Below, in pieces: positions 57,524 through 64,000 of a DNA stretch of 64,000 bases (position 1 is its first letter; every line of letters begins with the position of its first letter). The DNA comes from Sphingobium sp. YR768 (lineage in GTDB: Bacteria > Pseudomonadota > Alphaproteobacteria > Sphingomonadales > Sphingomonadaceae): assembly GCF_900111125.1 (NCBI RefSeq), contig NZ_FOGE01000006.1:124001-188000 (forward strand), in the 5' to 3' direction. The notes beneath the pieces are model-generated. The model made no database searches. It saw only the letters and a program-made list of their open reading frames with translations, and was not told the origin of the DNA. Position numbers and translations under genes: made by a program.

Positions 57524-58357
57524 TTATTGCTCCACTATGCTGGGGCGCCAGATAAGGGCGCGGGCTTCGATGGTGCGGACCAGCCAGTCGGCGCCAAGGC
57601 CGAGAATGGCGTAGACCATGAGGCAGACGACGATGATGTCGGTCCGCATGAAATCGCGGGCGTTGTTGATGAGATAGCCAAGGCCCGCCGATGCGTTGAT
57701 CTGCTCGGCCACGACCAGCACCAGAATGGACACCGACAGGGCGTAGCGCAGGCCAACCAGCAGCGAAGGCAAGGCCGAGGGCAGGACGACATGCCAGATC
57801 TGCTCCCAGCGGCTCAACCCGAAGCTCTTGGCCGCATCGAGCAGGCGCAGGTCGACGCTGCGGATGCCGCTATAGAGGTTGAGATAGACCGGGAAGATTG
57901 TGCCGAAGGCGATCAACGCCACCTTGGGCGTTTCGCCGATACCGAACCAGACGATGAACAGGGGGGTCAGCGCCAGCGCCGGAATGGTCCGCTTGATCTG
58001 CATGAGCGGATCGACCGCCAGTTCGCCGGTGCGGGACAGGCCAGCGACCAGACCCAGCGCCAGACCAAGGCCGACGCCGATCAACAGGCCAGCGGCAACA
58101 CGGGCGAAGGATACCAGCAGGTTGGATGGCAGCTCGCCGGAGATAGCCATCTCGATCAGCGTCCCCAGCACGGCCGAGGGCGCCGCCAGCGTCCGCTCCG
58201 GGATCAGGCCGATGCGCGAGCCCGCTTCCCACAAGAGCAGCAGCACGACTGGCGAAAGCCAGCGCCCGCCAAAGCGTGAAATCGAAAAGCGACGCGCGGG
58301 GGCGACGGCCTGTCGCCGCCCCGCGCCGGGAATATCATTGATCGTTACAACCGCCAT
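57524..58357 (-). CDS. ssuC: Aliphatic sulfonate ABC transporter, permease
   Basis: A 277-aa inner-membrane permease with six hydrophobic segments and the EAA-type coupling loop FPVYLNLYSGIRSVDLRLLDAAKSF (split across residues 155-179). It is the first gene of the sulfur operon. The 290-bp promoter region upstream is shared with the LysR gene and contains an ACCTAT-N11-ATAGGT site. Confidence 0.88.
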   Translation of the reverse strand: MAVVTINDIPGAGRRQAVAPARRFSISRFGGRWLSPVVLLLLWEAGSRIGLIPERTLAAPSAVLGTLIEMAISGELPSNLLVSFARVAAGLLIGVGLGLALGLVAGLSRTGELAVDPLMQIKRTIPALALTPLFIVWFGIGETPKVALIAFGTIFPVYLNLYSGIRSVDLRLLDAAKSFGLSRWEQIWHVVLPSALPSLLVGLRYALSVSILVLVVAEQINASAGLGYLINNARDFMRTDIIVVCLMVYAILGLGADWLVRTIEARALIWRPSIVEQ

Positions 58358-58431
58358 ATCCGGGCCTTTTGTGATGTCCCGTAAAGCCCAACATGAATTG
58401 TCTACCTATTCAATTAAGTTTTTCTACCGCC

Positions 58432-58454
58432 ACCTATCAGCATTGATCATAGGT
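58432..58454. promoter_or_regulatory. LysR-type binding site candidate in the ssu/LysR promoter region
   Basis: ACCTAT-N11-ATAGGT, a perfect 6-bp inverted repeat with the T-N11-A core typical of LysR-type regulators. It is 75 bp upstream of ssuC and 192 bp upstream of the LysR start, in an otherwise gene-free 288-bp gap. Confidence 0.5.
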
Positions 58455-58645
58455 CGCATTTCATCGCCGTTGCGGGGCGGATTGACGGCAAAAATGGCGG
58501 TTTTCGGCGCATCAATCGTTCTGGCCAAGTTTTTCCTTGCCTTGACAAATCTCTACTATTTTGATTGATATATAAGTATCGGCGATATGTTAGAAACCCG
58601 TTCCCGACCCCGGATCGGCCTTCCCTTTATGAAATGAGGTCTCCC

Positions 58646-59482
58646 GTGCCGGTCAATTTGCCGACCAACTTGTTGAGAAGCTTCGTTGCGATCGTCGACA
58701 CCGGGTCGATGCTCAATGCATCGGAACAGGTGTTCGTAACCCAATCCGCCCTCAGCCTTCAGATCAAGCGACTGGAGGAACTGGTACAGCAAACGCTGTT
58801 TCTGCGTGAAGGCCGCCGACTCAATCTGACGTCGGCGGGCGATGTGCTGCTTGACTATGCCCGCCGCGTCTTGTTGCTGCATGACGAAGCCGTCGCTGCC
58901 GTCAGCGCCGGGCGCTTCGCCGGGCCAGCCCGGATCGGGATGGTGCAGGATTTTGCAGATACGCTGCTCAGCGGGCTGTTGTCGCGCTTTGCCGAACTGC
59001 ATCCCGATGCGCAAATCTATGCCAGGGTGGCCGGCACCGCTGAATTGCAGACTCTGCTCGACCGGCGCGAACTCGACATATTGCTGGGCTTCGCCGCTCC
59101 CAATGACGGCCATGCCGTCACGGTCGCGCCGATGAGCTGGTATGGCGAAAGCGCACTGGCGGATCGGGAGGTCATTCCGCTCGCCGTGCTGGAGCAGCCC
59201 TGCCGCTTCCGCGAAGCCGCTATTCGCGGACTGGAGGATGCCGGGCTGCAATGGCGGATCGCGGTGGAAACGCCCAATCTGGCGACGCTGAAAGCCGCGG
59301 TTGGCGCGGGCCTGGGCATTACCTGCCGCACTCATTTGTTCCTGGGTGAAGGCGCGACGCTGGAACATGACCGGTTGCCGCCCCTGCCTCGCGTCGCCGC
59401 GATCCTGCGCGCAGGCGACAAGCTGGACAAGGCAGCCCACCGCCTTGCCGAACTGGCGCGCGAAACGGTGCAGGCGCTTTGA
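58646..59482 (+). CDS. LysR-family regulator of the sulfur operon
   Basis: A 278-aa LTTR starting at a GTG with a well-placed GAGG; an upstream ATG at 58634 is an alternative. The helix-turn-helix is FVAIVDTGSMLNASEQVFVTQSALSLQIKRLEELV (split across residues 9-45). The effector domain follows. Divergent placement against ssuC makes it the probable local regulator, like Cbl/CysB, though the family match is general. A hairpin follows the stop. Confidence 0.85.
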   Translation: MPVNLPTNLLRSFVAIVDTGSMLNASEQVFVTQSALSLQIKRLEELVQQTLFLREGRRLNLTSAGDVLLDYARRVLLLHDEAVAAVSAGRFAGPARIGMVQDFADTLLSGLLSRFAELHPDAQIYARVAGTAELQTLLDRRELDILLGFAAPNDGHAVTVAPMSWYGESALADREVIPLAVLEQPCRFREAAIRGLEDAGLQWRIAVETPNLATLKAAVGAGLGITCRTHLFLGEGATLEHDRLPPLPRVAAILRAGDKLDKAAHRLAELARETVQAL

Positions 59483-59488
59483 CGGGTC

Positions 59489-59510
59489 AGGCCCTTCCTC
59501 GGAAGGGCCT
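59489..59510. terminator. Terminator after the LysR gene
   Basis: AGGCCCTTCC (59489-59498) pairs with GGAAGGGCCT (59501-59510). It begins 7 nt after the LysR stop and precedes the convergent dehydrogenase stop at 59532. Confidence 0.6.
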
Positions 59511-59531
59511 CTGCGACACTGTGAACTTCGC

Positions 59532-60482
59532 TCAATATCCCCGAACCGGATCGACAATGTCACTTGGTGCCTCGCCCCGCGCAAAACGGGAAATATCATC
59601 CCGCACCTTTTCCAGCAGCCGATGCCGCACCAGCGTATGGTTGCTGGAAATATGCGGAGTCAGGCGAACCCTGGGATGGGTGTAGAGGGCATGGCCCTCC
59701 GGCAATGGTTCGGGATCGGTCACGTCCAACGTAGCAAAGCCCGGCCCGCTATCGTCCCGGTCCAGTGCCCGCATCAGCGCGTCCTGATCGATGACAGAGC
59801 CCCGTGCAACATTGATGATATGAGCGCCGGGCTTCACTTTCGCCAACAGGGCGTCATCGAACAGATGCCGCGTTTCTGCGGTAGCTGGCACGGCAATGAC
59901 GATATGATCCGACCGGGCCACCAGCGCCTCGACATCGGCGACATTCTCGACGCCGCTGACACTGGATTGCGCGCCCGATCGACGCAGGCCGACGACCTGC
60001 GCGCCCAGCGCCAGCCCTCGCCGCGCTACCGCCTGTCCGATCGCGCCCAGCCCGACGATACCGATCGTCGTGCCCGACACCCGGCCCAGCGGCACATTGA
60101 TCCACTGCGCACGCGATCGGGCGGTCACCGCCTCCAGATTCTTGGCATGGGCATAGATGGCGGCGATCACATAATCGGCGATCTCATCCGCCGCGACCCC
60201 TCGCCCGCAGGTGACCAGCGGCGCATCGAGCAGCCAAGGCGGATAGAAATCGATCCCGGCCGATGCGCTGTAAACCCATTTCAACCGACCAGGCCAGGCA
60301 GGCGGCGGCGTTGCCAGAGGTTGCCGCCATGCCGGCGAAGGCCGGATCAACAGCACATCGGCTTCTGTGGCCGCCGCCCAGGGCTCTTCCTCCGCGACGT
60401 CGATCAGGATCGGCGCAATCGGGTGCTGGCCAAGGCCATGATTGAAATCGGCGTCAAGCTGGCTGGCGATGATGAGTGACAT
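59532..60482 (-). CDS. D-isomer-specific 2-hydroxyacid dehydrogenase
   Basis: A 316-aa NAD(P)-dependent dehydrogenase. The cofactor motif GLGAIGQ is at 144-150, the catalytic Arg is in INVARGSVID, the Glu in DPEPLPEGH, and the His in LTPHISSNH. The family oxidises or reduces 2-hydroxy acids. The first 11 residues of the longer reading are dropped because MSLIIASQ is a better N-terminus. The gene stands alone; substrate unknown. Confidence 0.85.
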   Translation of the reverse strand: MSLIIASQLDADFNHGLGQHPIAPILIDVAEEEPWAAATEADVLLIRPSPAWRQPLATPPPAWPGRLKWVYSASAGIDFYPPWLLDAPLVTCGRGVAADEIADYVIAAIYAHAKNLEAVTARSRAQWINVPLGRVSGTTIGIVGLGAIGQAVARRGLALGAQVVGLRRSGAQSSVSGVENVADVEALVARSDHIVIAVPATAETRHLFDDALLAKVKPGAHIINVARGSVIDQDALMRALDRDDSGPGFATLDVTDPEPLPEGHALYTHPRVRLTPHISSNHTLVRHRLLEKVRDDISRFARGEAPSDIVDPVRGY

Positions 60483-60905
60483 ATCAGTTCCCAAAGGCCG
60501 CGCGACCGGCGGCAATCAATATGGTGTCGGTGTGCAGACGATGATGCGCCTAAACCGGGATAGCGTGTTGAGGGCAGATCATCATGACGCCGCTTCGGAG
60601 ATTTGCCCAAGCATCTGCCGGAAAGGGCAAACGGTTGTAGATTTTGCTACCCTGCAGAACGGTATTGGTTCGCTTTGGAAGAATCTTCACCAACATGCTC
60701 GCTCGCTCCAGTCAAGTTATCCGGCTGCTGGAGGCGGCACGGAAGCACGAGACGGGCGAGGGATATATGAGAATGTTGGCATTCACATCTTAATATTTCT
60801 CAATAATATCATGTAAAATATCATTTGATCATGCAGCAAAATATCTGGGATTGAAAATCCAAAGATAGAATAATTTTTCTTCTGAGTAAGGAATATTTTT
60901 ACATA
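60483..60905. other. Gene-free stretch with AT-rich right half
   Basis: No convincing gene. The left part (60483-60770) carries short degenerate reading frames, possibly relics of a regulator. From about 60780 the sequence becomes strongly AT-rich (TTTAATATTTCTCAATAATA and similar), unlike the surrounding genes. The composition change marks the start of a region with foreign character that continues to the IS630 element. Confidence 0.5.
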
Positions 60906-62069
60906 ATGTCGACCGTACATGCCTTGCGGCCAAAATATGTTTCGGATGAGATACTCTCAACGTTACGAGACCGTTTCGCCATAACCGTTGCGGATCATGA
61001 CCGGGATGCCTCTTTTCCTTTCGAAAATTTTGCAGCTCTACATGAGCATGGGCTTCTGGCCCTGACTGTCGCGGAAGAGAGGGGCGGTTCCGGCGCTGGG
61101 CTTGGGGAAGCGTGCCGTGTTGTGCGAGAGATTGCGAAGGGCGACCCTTCAACAGCGCTTGTCCTCATCATGCAATATATGGTCCACGCCGACGTCAGGG
61201 GTAAAGATCGCTGGCCTCCTCATATTCGCCGCAAAATCGAGACTGAGGCGGTGTCGCGGGGCGCTCTTGCAAATGCTCTTCGCGTGGAGCCAGAGCTCGG
61301 CACGCCTTCACGCGGAGGACTGCCTGCGACTATAGCCCGGCGGAATGGGGAAGGCTGGCTGGTTTCCGGCCATAAGCTCTTCTCCACTGGCAGTCCCATC
61401 CTAAGCTACATGATCGTGTGGGCGCGCACCGAAGACGACGATCCACTGGTCGGCTACTTCCTCGTGCCCAGCGATAGCCCCGGAATATCCATCGAAAAGA
61501 CTTGGAACCACGCTGGCATGCGGGCCAGCGGCAGTCATGACGTCATTCTGGAGAATGTGACAATTCCACTGGACCATGCCGTGGACTTGCGTCGGCCGGA
61601 TGAGTGGAATGAAGAAAATTCCCTTCAAGTCGCATGGATGGTTGGCCTTATGGGCAGTCTCTATGATGCGGTGGCGCAGCAAGGACGCGACTGGTTCGCT
61701 CAGTTCGCCCGCACTCGGACGCCTTCAAATCTGGGGGCTCCCCTGTCCACGCTCTATCGCTATCAGGAATTACTGGGTCGCATTGACGCACTTTTGCTGA
61801 ATAATCGTCTTTTACTACAGGATTTGACGCGTCGCGCAGAAGCAGGGGCGCCATTGCCTTCGTCGGAAACGTTTCTGCTCAAATATCTCATTACCGGCAA
61901 CGCCATTGATGCAGTGGCGCTCGCGATCGAGGCAACGGGCAATCCGGGGCTGACACGTAACAATCCGCTCGAGCGATATTATCGCGACGTGTTGTGCAGC
62001 CGTGCTCATGCTCCCCAAAATGATTCGATCCTGTCTCTTGCAGGTCGAACTGGCTTTAATCGTAGCTGA
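60906..62069 (+). CDS. Acyl-CoA dehydrogenase-fold flavoprotein (DszC/SfnB-like)
   Basis: A 387-aa enzyme with the acyl-CoA dehydrogenase three-domain fold. The N-terminal helical domain has EERGGSGAGLGE and the middle beta domain GWLVSGHKLFSTGSP. The C-terminal end with LERYYRDVLCSRAHAPQNDSILSLAG is typical of the DszC/SfnB group, FMNH2-dependent monooxygenases for organosulfur compounds. No catalytic Glu of true acyl-CoA dehydrogenases is obvious. It sits near the ssu operon and beside an IS element in AT-rich DNA, suggesting acquisition for sulfur scavenging (inference). Confidence 0.75.
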   Translation: MSTVHALRPKYVSDEILSTLRDRFAITVADHDRDASFPFENFAALHEHGLLALTVAEERGGSGAGLGEACRVVREIAKGDPSTALVLIMQYMVHADVRGKDRWPPHIRRKIETEAVSRGALANALRVEPELGTPSRGGLPATIARRNGEGWLVSGHKLFSTGSPILSYMIVWARTEDDDPLVGYFLVPSDSPGISIEKTWNHAGMRASGSHDVILENVTIPLDHAVDLRRPDEWNEENSLQVAWMVGLMGSLYDAVAQQGRDWFAQFARTRTPSNLGAPLSTLYRYQELLGRIDALLLNNRLLLQDLTRRAEAGAPLPSSETFLLKYLITGNAIDAVALAIEATGNPGLTRNNPLERYYRDVLCSRAHAPQNDSILSLAGRTGFNRS

Positions 62070-62097
62070 AATAAACAAGTTAGCCGTGCGAACCAAG

Positions 62098-63232
62098 TAA
62101 TACCAACCTGCGCATTGCCTGACTCACGGGGGATTCCCAAGGGGGTGAAAATCTGAATCAATGGGGCTGAGACTTTGGCGTGCGGCACCATGGGTTCAGC
62201 GATCGGCTTGCGGGAAGATTTTGACGGGGCGACGCTGCGACGGTTGTCGCGGACTACGAAGAGCGCGAACCAAGCGCGGCGGTCGTTGGCATTGGCCGAG
62301 ATTTACGACGGAGGCAGCCGCAGTGCCGCGGCTCGCATCGGCGGAGTTGGCCTTCAGATTGTGCGTGACTGGGTGATCCGGTTCTATGCCTGCGGCCCCG
62401 ATGGATTGCTGGATGGCAAAGCGCCTGGCCCCCGTTCACGGCTGAACGATGCGCAGCGCCAGGCACTGGTCGATGTCGTCGGGAGCGGCCCGATCCCGGC
62501 AATCCACGGGGTGGTGCGTTGGCGGCTGATCGATCTGGCTCAGTGGCTCTATGACGAGTTTGCCGTCTCGCTCGACGAGACCACCATCAGCCCCGAGCTG
62601 AAGAAGTTGGGGTACGTCAGCGACCTCGCCACCATGCCCAGGACGAACATGCCATGGAAGCCTTCAAAAAAGGGGCTTCGCTGCCGAGCTGGCAAAGGTC
62701 AACGCCATCCTCTCGATGGGCACGCTCATAGAGATATGGTTCCAGGACGAGGCGCGTGCGGGCCAGAAGCGGAACGCGGCCATCGGCACCGAAGGATCAA
62801 CGGACGAAATCAGCCTATATCTTTGGTGCGATCTGCCCGAAACTGGACAAAGGCGCCGGGCTTGTCCTGCCCTTTTGCAATACCGATACCATGTCATTGC
62901 ATCTGGCCGAAATATCCCTTGCCGTCGCGCCGGGTGCCCACGCGGTTGTGCTGATGGACCAGGCTGGTGGCACATGACCGGCAAGCTCGATGTCCCGCAA
63001 AACATCAGCATTGTCGCGCTCCCGGCCAAATGCCCCGAACTCAACCCGATCGAAAACATCTGGCAGTTCATGCGCGACAACTGGCTTTCCAACCGCGTCT
63101 TCCCATCCTACGAAAACATTGTCGACCTCTGCTGTGAAGCTTGGCACAAGTTCGTCGATCAGCCTTGGCGCATCATGACCATCGGACGCCGTAAATGGAC
63201 GTGAAAGTCATGATCGGCGCAGGTGGGCATTA
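62098..63232. mobile_element. IS630-family insertion sequence (degenerate)
   Basis: A 1135-bp element bounded by imperfect terminal inverted repeats: the left end starts TAATACCAACCTGCGC and the right end, read inward, TAATGCCCACCTGCGC. TA dinucleotides at both edges fit the TA target duplication of IS630. Inside is a broken transposase with the IS630 domain order. It interrupts the AT-rich region between the DszC-like gene and the M14 peptidase remnant. Confidence 0.82.
62190..63204 (+). pseudogene. IS630 transposase, frameshifted
   Basis: The N-terminal helix-turn-helix part (to LKKLGYV, near 62620) is intact in one frame. The DDE core then moves between frames: IEIWFQDEARAGQK is in one (about 62725-62770), GTRPSAPKDQRTKSAYIFGAICPK and LMDQAG in another (about 62770-62970), and GKLDVPQNISIV with the D/E region PELNPIENIWQFMRDNWL in a third. 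A deletion after AGQK and a lost base in the LMDQAGW region are visible. At least three disruptions make it non-functional unless programmed frameshifting is unusual here. Confidence 0.85.
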
Positions 63233-63700
63233 GAGACCGTATAGGCAAAATTTGCCTGTCAACTTAAGTCTATTCGGCAGAATATATGAAGTATTATTGA
63301 TATATATTTTGTATATGATCAGTGTATTTTCTATTGTGATGATAGCATAATCGTCGAAATATTCTATAATGGTCTGGCTGAAGATAGGCATACGGTATAG
63401 TTGCGGACAGCAGGCGGCCACTGCACACCGGTAGCGGCGAAGGCTGGCTTCTGGGCGCGCAGTCGCCGAGCTTTACGGCCGTAAACGCCGTCTGCGGGGT
63501 TCGCGAATGGCGGAAGAGCGGTTCAACTTAGACCAAACCGCAAAGTGGAGACATATCGCATTCTGCTCTGATGATCGGCATGGGATGATCCCATTTTCGT
63601 TCCTGCACTTCGATGAGACATCTGTTCGATCAGAGTGGCAGACCACGACTGCCCGACAAAGTATATATAAGTGATTGTATAATTTTATATTTTGAGAGTT
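63233..63700. other. AT-rich intergenic stretch to the right of the IS element
   Basis: About 470 bp without a supported gene. It has AT-rich segments (63270-63400 and 63655-63700) around a more GC-rich middle with remnant-like reading frames near 63420-63560. The short frames do not match a family I recognise. A GGCAAAATTTGCC dyad lies near 63243-63255. Confidence 0.45.
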
Positions 63701-64000
63701 TCAGTCCCTCTCGCGTCTTATAAGGTAGACATGATGATAAGGGCTGTGATCGGAGAGCCGGGCCGACAGCCAGTCAAGCCGCGCATCGCCATCCGCCGCG
63801 AAGGCGGCATCGGCGGCCAGTTTCGCTTCAAATTCCTGCCGCATCTGCGGATCGGCGGCGAGCAAAGCCTCCGCGATCGGCGCGCGCACGAAATCTTCTG
63901 CGCCAGGTGGTGCAGCAAGAATTTCCGGGAAGAAGCCCCAGGCGAGGAAGCTGTCCTGGCTTTCGGGTTCCAGCAGCGCTGCCGCCAGCAGACCGAGCGG
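63701..64000 (-). CDS. M14-family metallopeptidase, C-terminal part (partial)
   Basis: A continuous - strand frame of 99 codons from the window edge to the stop at 63701-63703. The EPESQDSFLAWGFFPEIL segment, the AEDFVRAPIAEALLAADP segment and the LDWLSARL block match the C-terminal region of M14-like carboxypeptidase-type proteins that end in DAxLDW and a basic tail. The zinc-binding part lies outside the window. The codon usage is like ordinary genes, so this marks the end of the AT-rich mobile region. Confidence 0.7.
   Translation of the reverse strand, partial: PLGLLAAALLEPESQDSFLAWGFFPEILAAPPGAEDFVRAPIAEALLAADPQMRQEFEAKLAADAAFAADGDARLDWLSARLSDHSPYHHVYLIRRERD

Noticed and set aside
60442..60816. 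Possible small gene encoding about 124 residues
   Set aside because: It begins inside the dehydrogenase gene on the opposite strand, has no family match or ribosome binding site, and runs into AT-rich DNA.

Overview
The window reads as a chromosomal segment of a sphingomonad (Sphingobium, Novosphingobium or Sphingomonas type). The support is high-GC coding DNA, several TonB-dependent receptors (TBDRs), a GH106 alpha-L-rhamnosidase, and close relatives of lignin-dimer enzymes first described in Sphingobium sp. SYK-6 and Novosphingobium (lignostilbene dioxygenase, LigW, LigF-like GST, LigD/L/N-like dehydrogenase). No rRNA, tRNA or CRISPR array was seen. Coordinates and motifs were read by eye; no database search was run.

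Layout. (1) 1-8056, + strand: end of a TBDR, then a glycoside locus with an MBL-fold hydrolase, two alpha/beta hydrolases, a GH1 beta-glucosidase, a small membrane protein and a GH106 rhamnosidase. (2) 8085-27138: an aromatic-dimer catabolic region. On the - strand are a PQQ alcohol dehydrogenase fused to cytochrome c with an overlapping amidohydrolase, and a TBDR / LigF-like GST / second GST / acyl-CoA ligase operon. A MarR regulator diverges from a lignostilbene dioxygenase plus DUF3237 pair. Next come an NTF2-like protein / aldehyde dehydrogenase / LigW / MFS operon, a second MFS gene, and a divergent LigD-like SDR. Four copies of one dyad motif (GTNAGTNNNNYATAC) sit in the four promoter regions of this block, which suggests a single MarR regulon. 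(3) 27222-29732: a PepSY-flavodoxin-reductase fusion behind a Fur-like box. (4) 29743-36483, - strand: a complete phenylalanine/tyrosine to homogentisate to fumarate operon with overlapping genes, ending in a Rieske protein.

(5) 36816-46199: a Tat-exported beta-propeller, a TPP enzyme, katG, a LysR/pirin pair, a DUF4198 protein behind a Fur-like box, and a redoxin. (6) 46293-48452: an NtaA/DszA-type flavin monooxygenase and a class II aldolase. (7) 48555-52707, - strand: a thiamine salvage operon (TBDR, thiamine-kinase-like protein, PnuT-type transporter) under a TPP riboswitch. (8) 52794-58357, - strand: a sulfonate/organosulfur operon (ssuC-ssuB-cysteine dioxygenase-rhodanese-ssuD-ssuA) divergent from a LysR regulator. 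(9) 59532-64000: a 2-hydroxyacid dehydrogenase, an AT-rich stretch, a DszC/SfnB-like flavoprotein, a decayed IS630 element, and the C-terminus of an M14 peptidase.

How the genes may work together (inference). The receptor and MFS permeases would import lignin-derived dimers. The SDR and GST would act on beta-ether-type bonds. The NTF2-like protein would generate a stilbene that the dioxygenase splits into aromatic aldehydes. The aldehyde dehydrogenase, CoA ligase and LigW (5-carboxyvanillate decarboxylase) would funnel the products to vanillate. The sulfur genes at the right end form a second, independent scavenging region.
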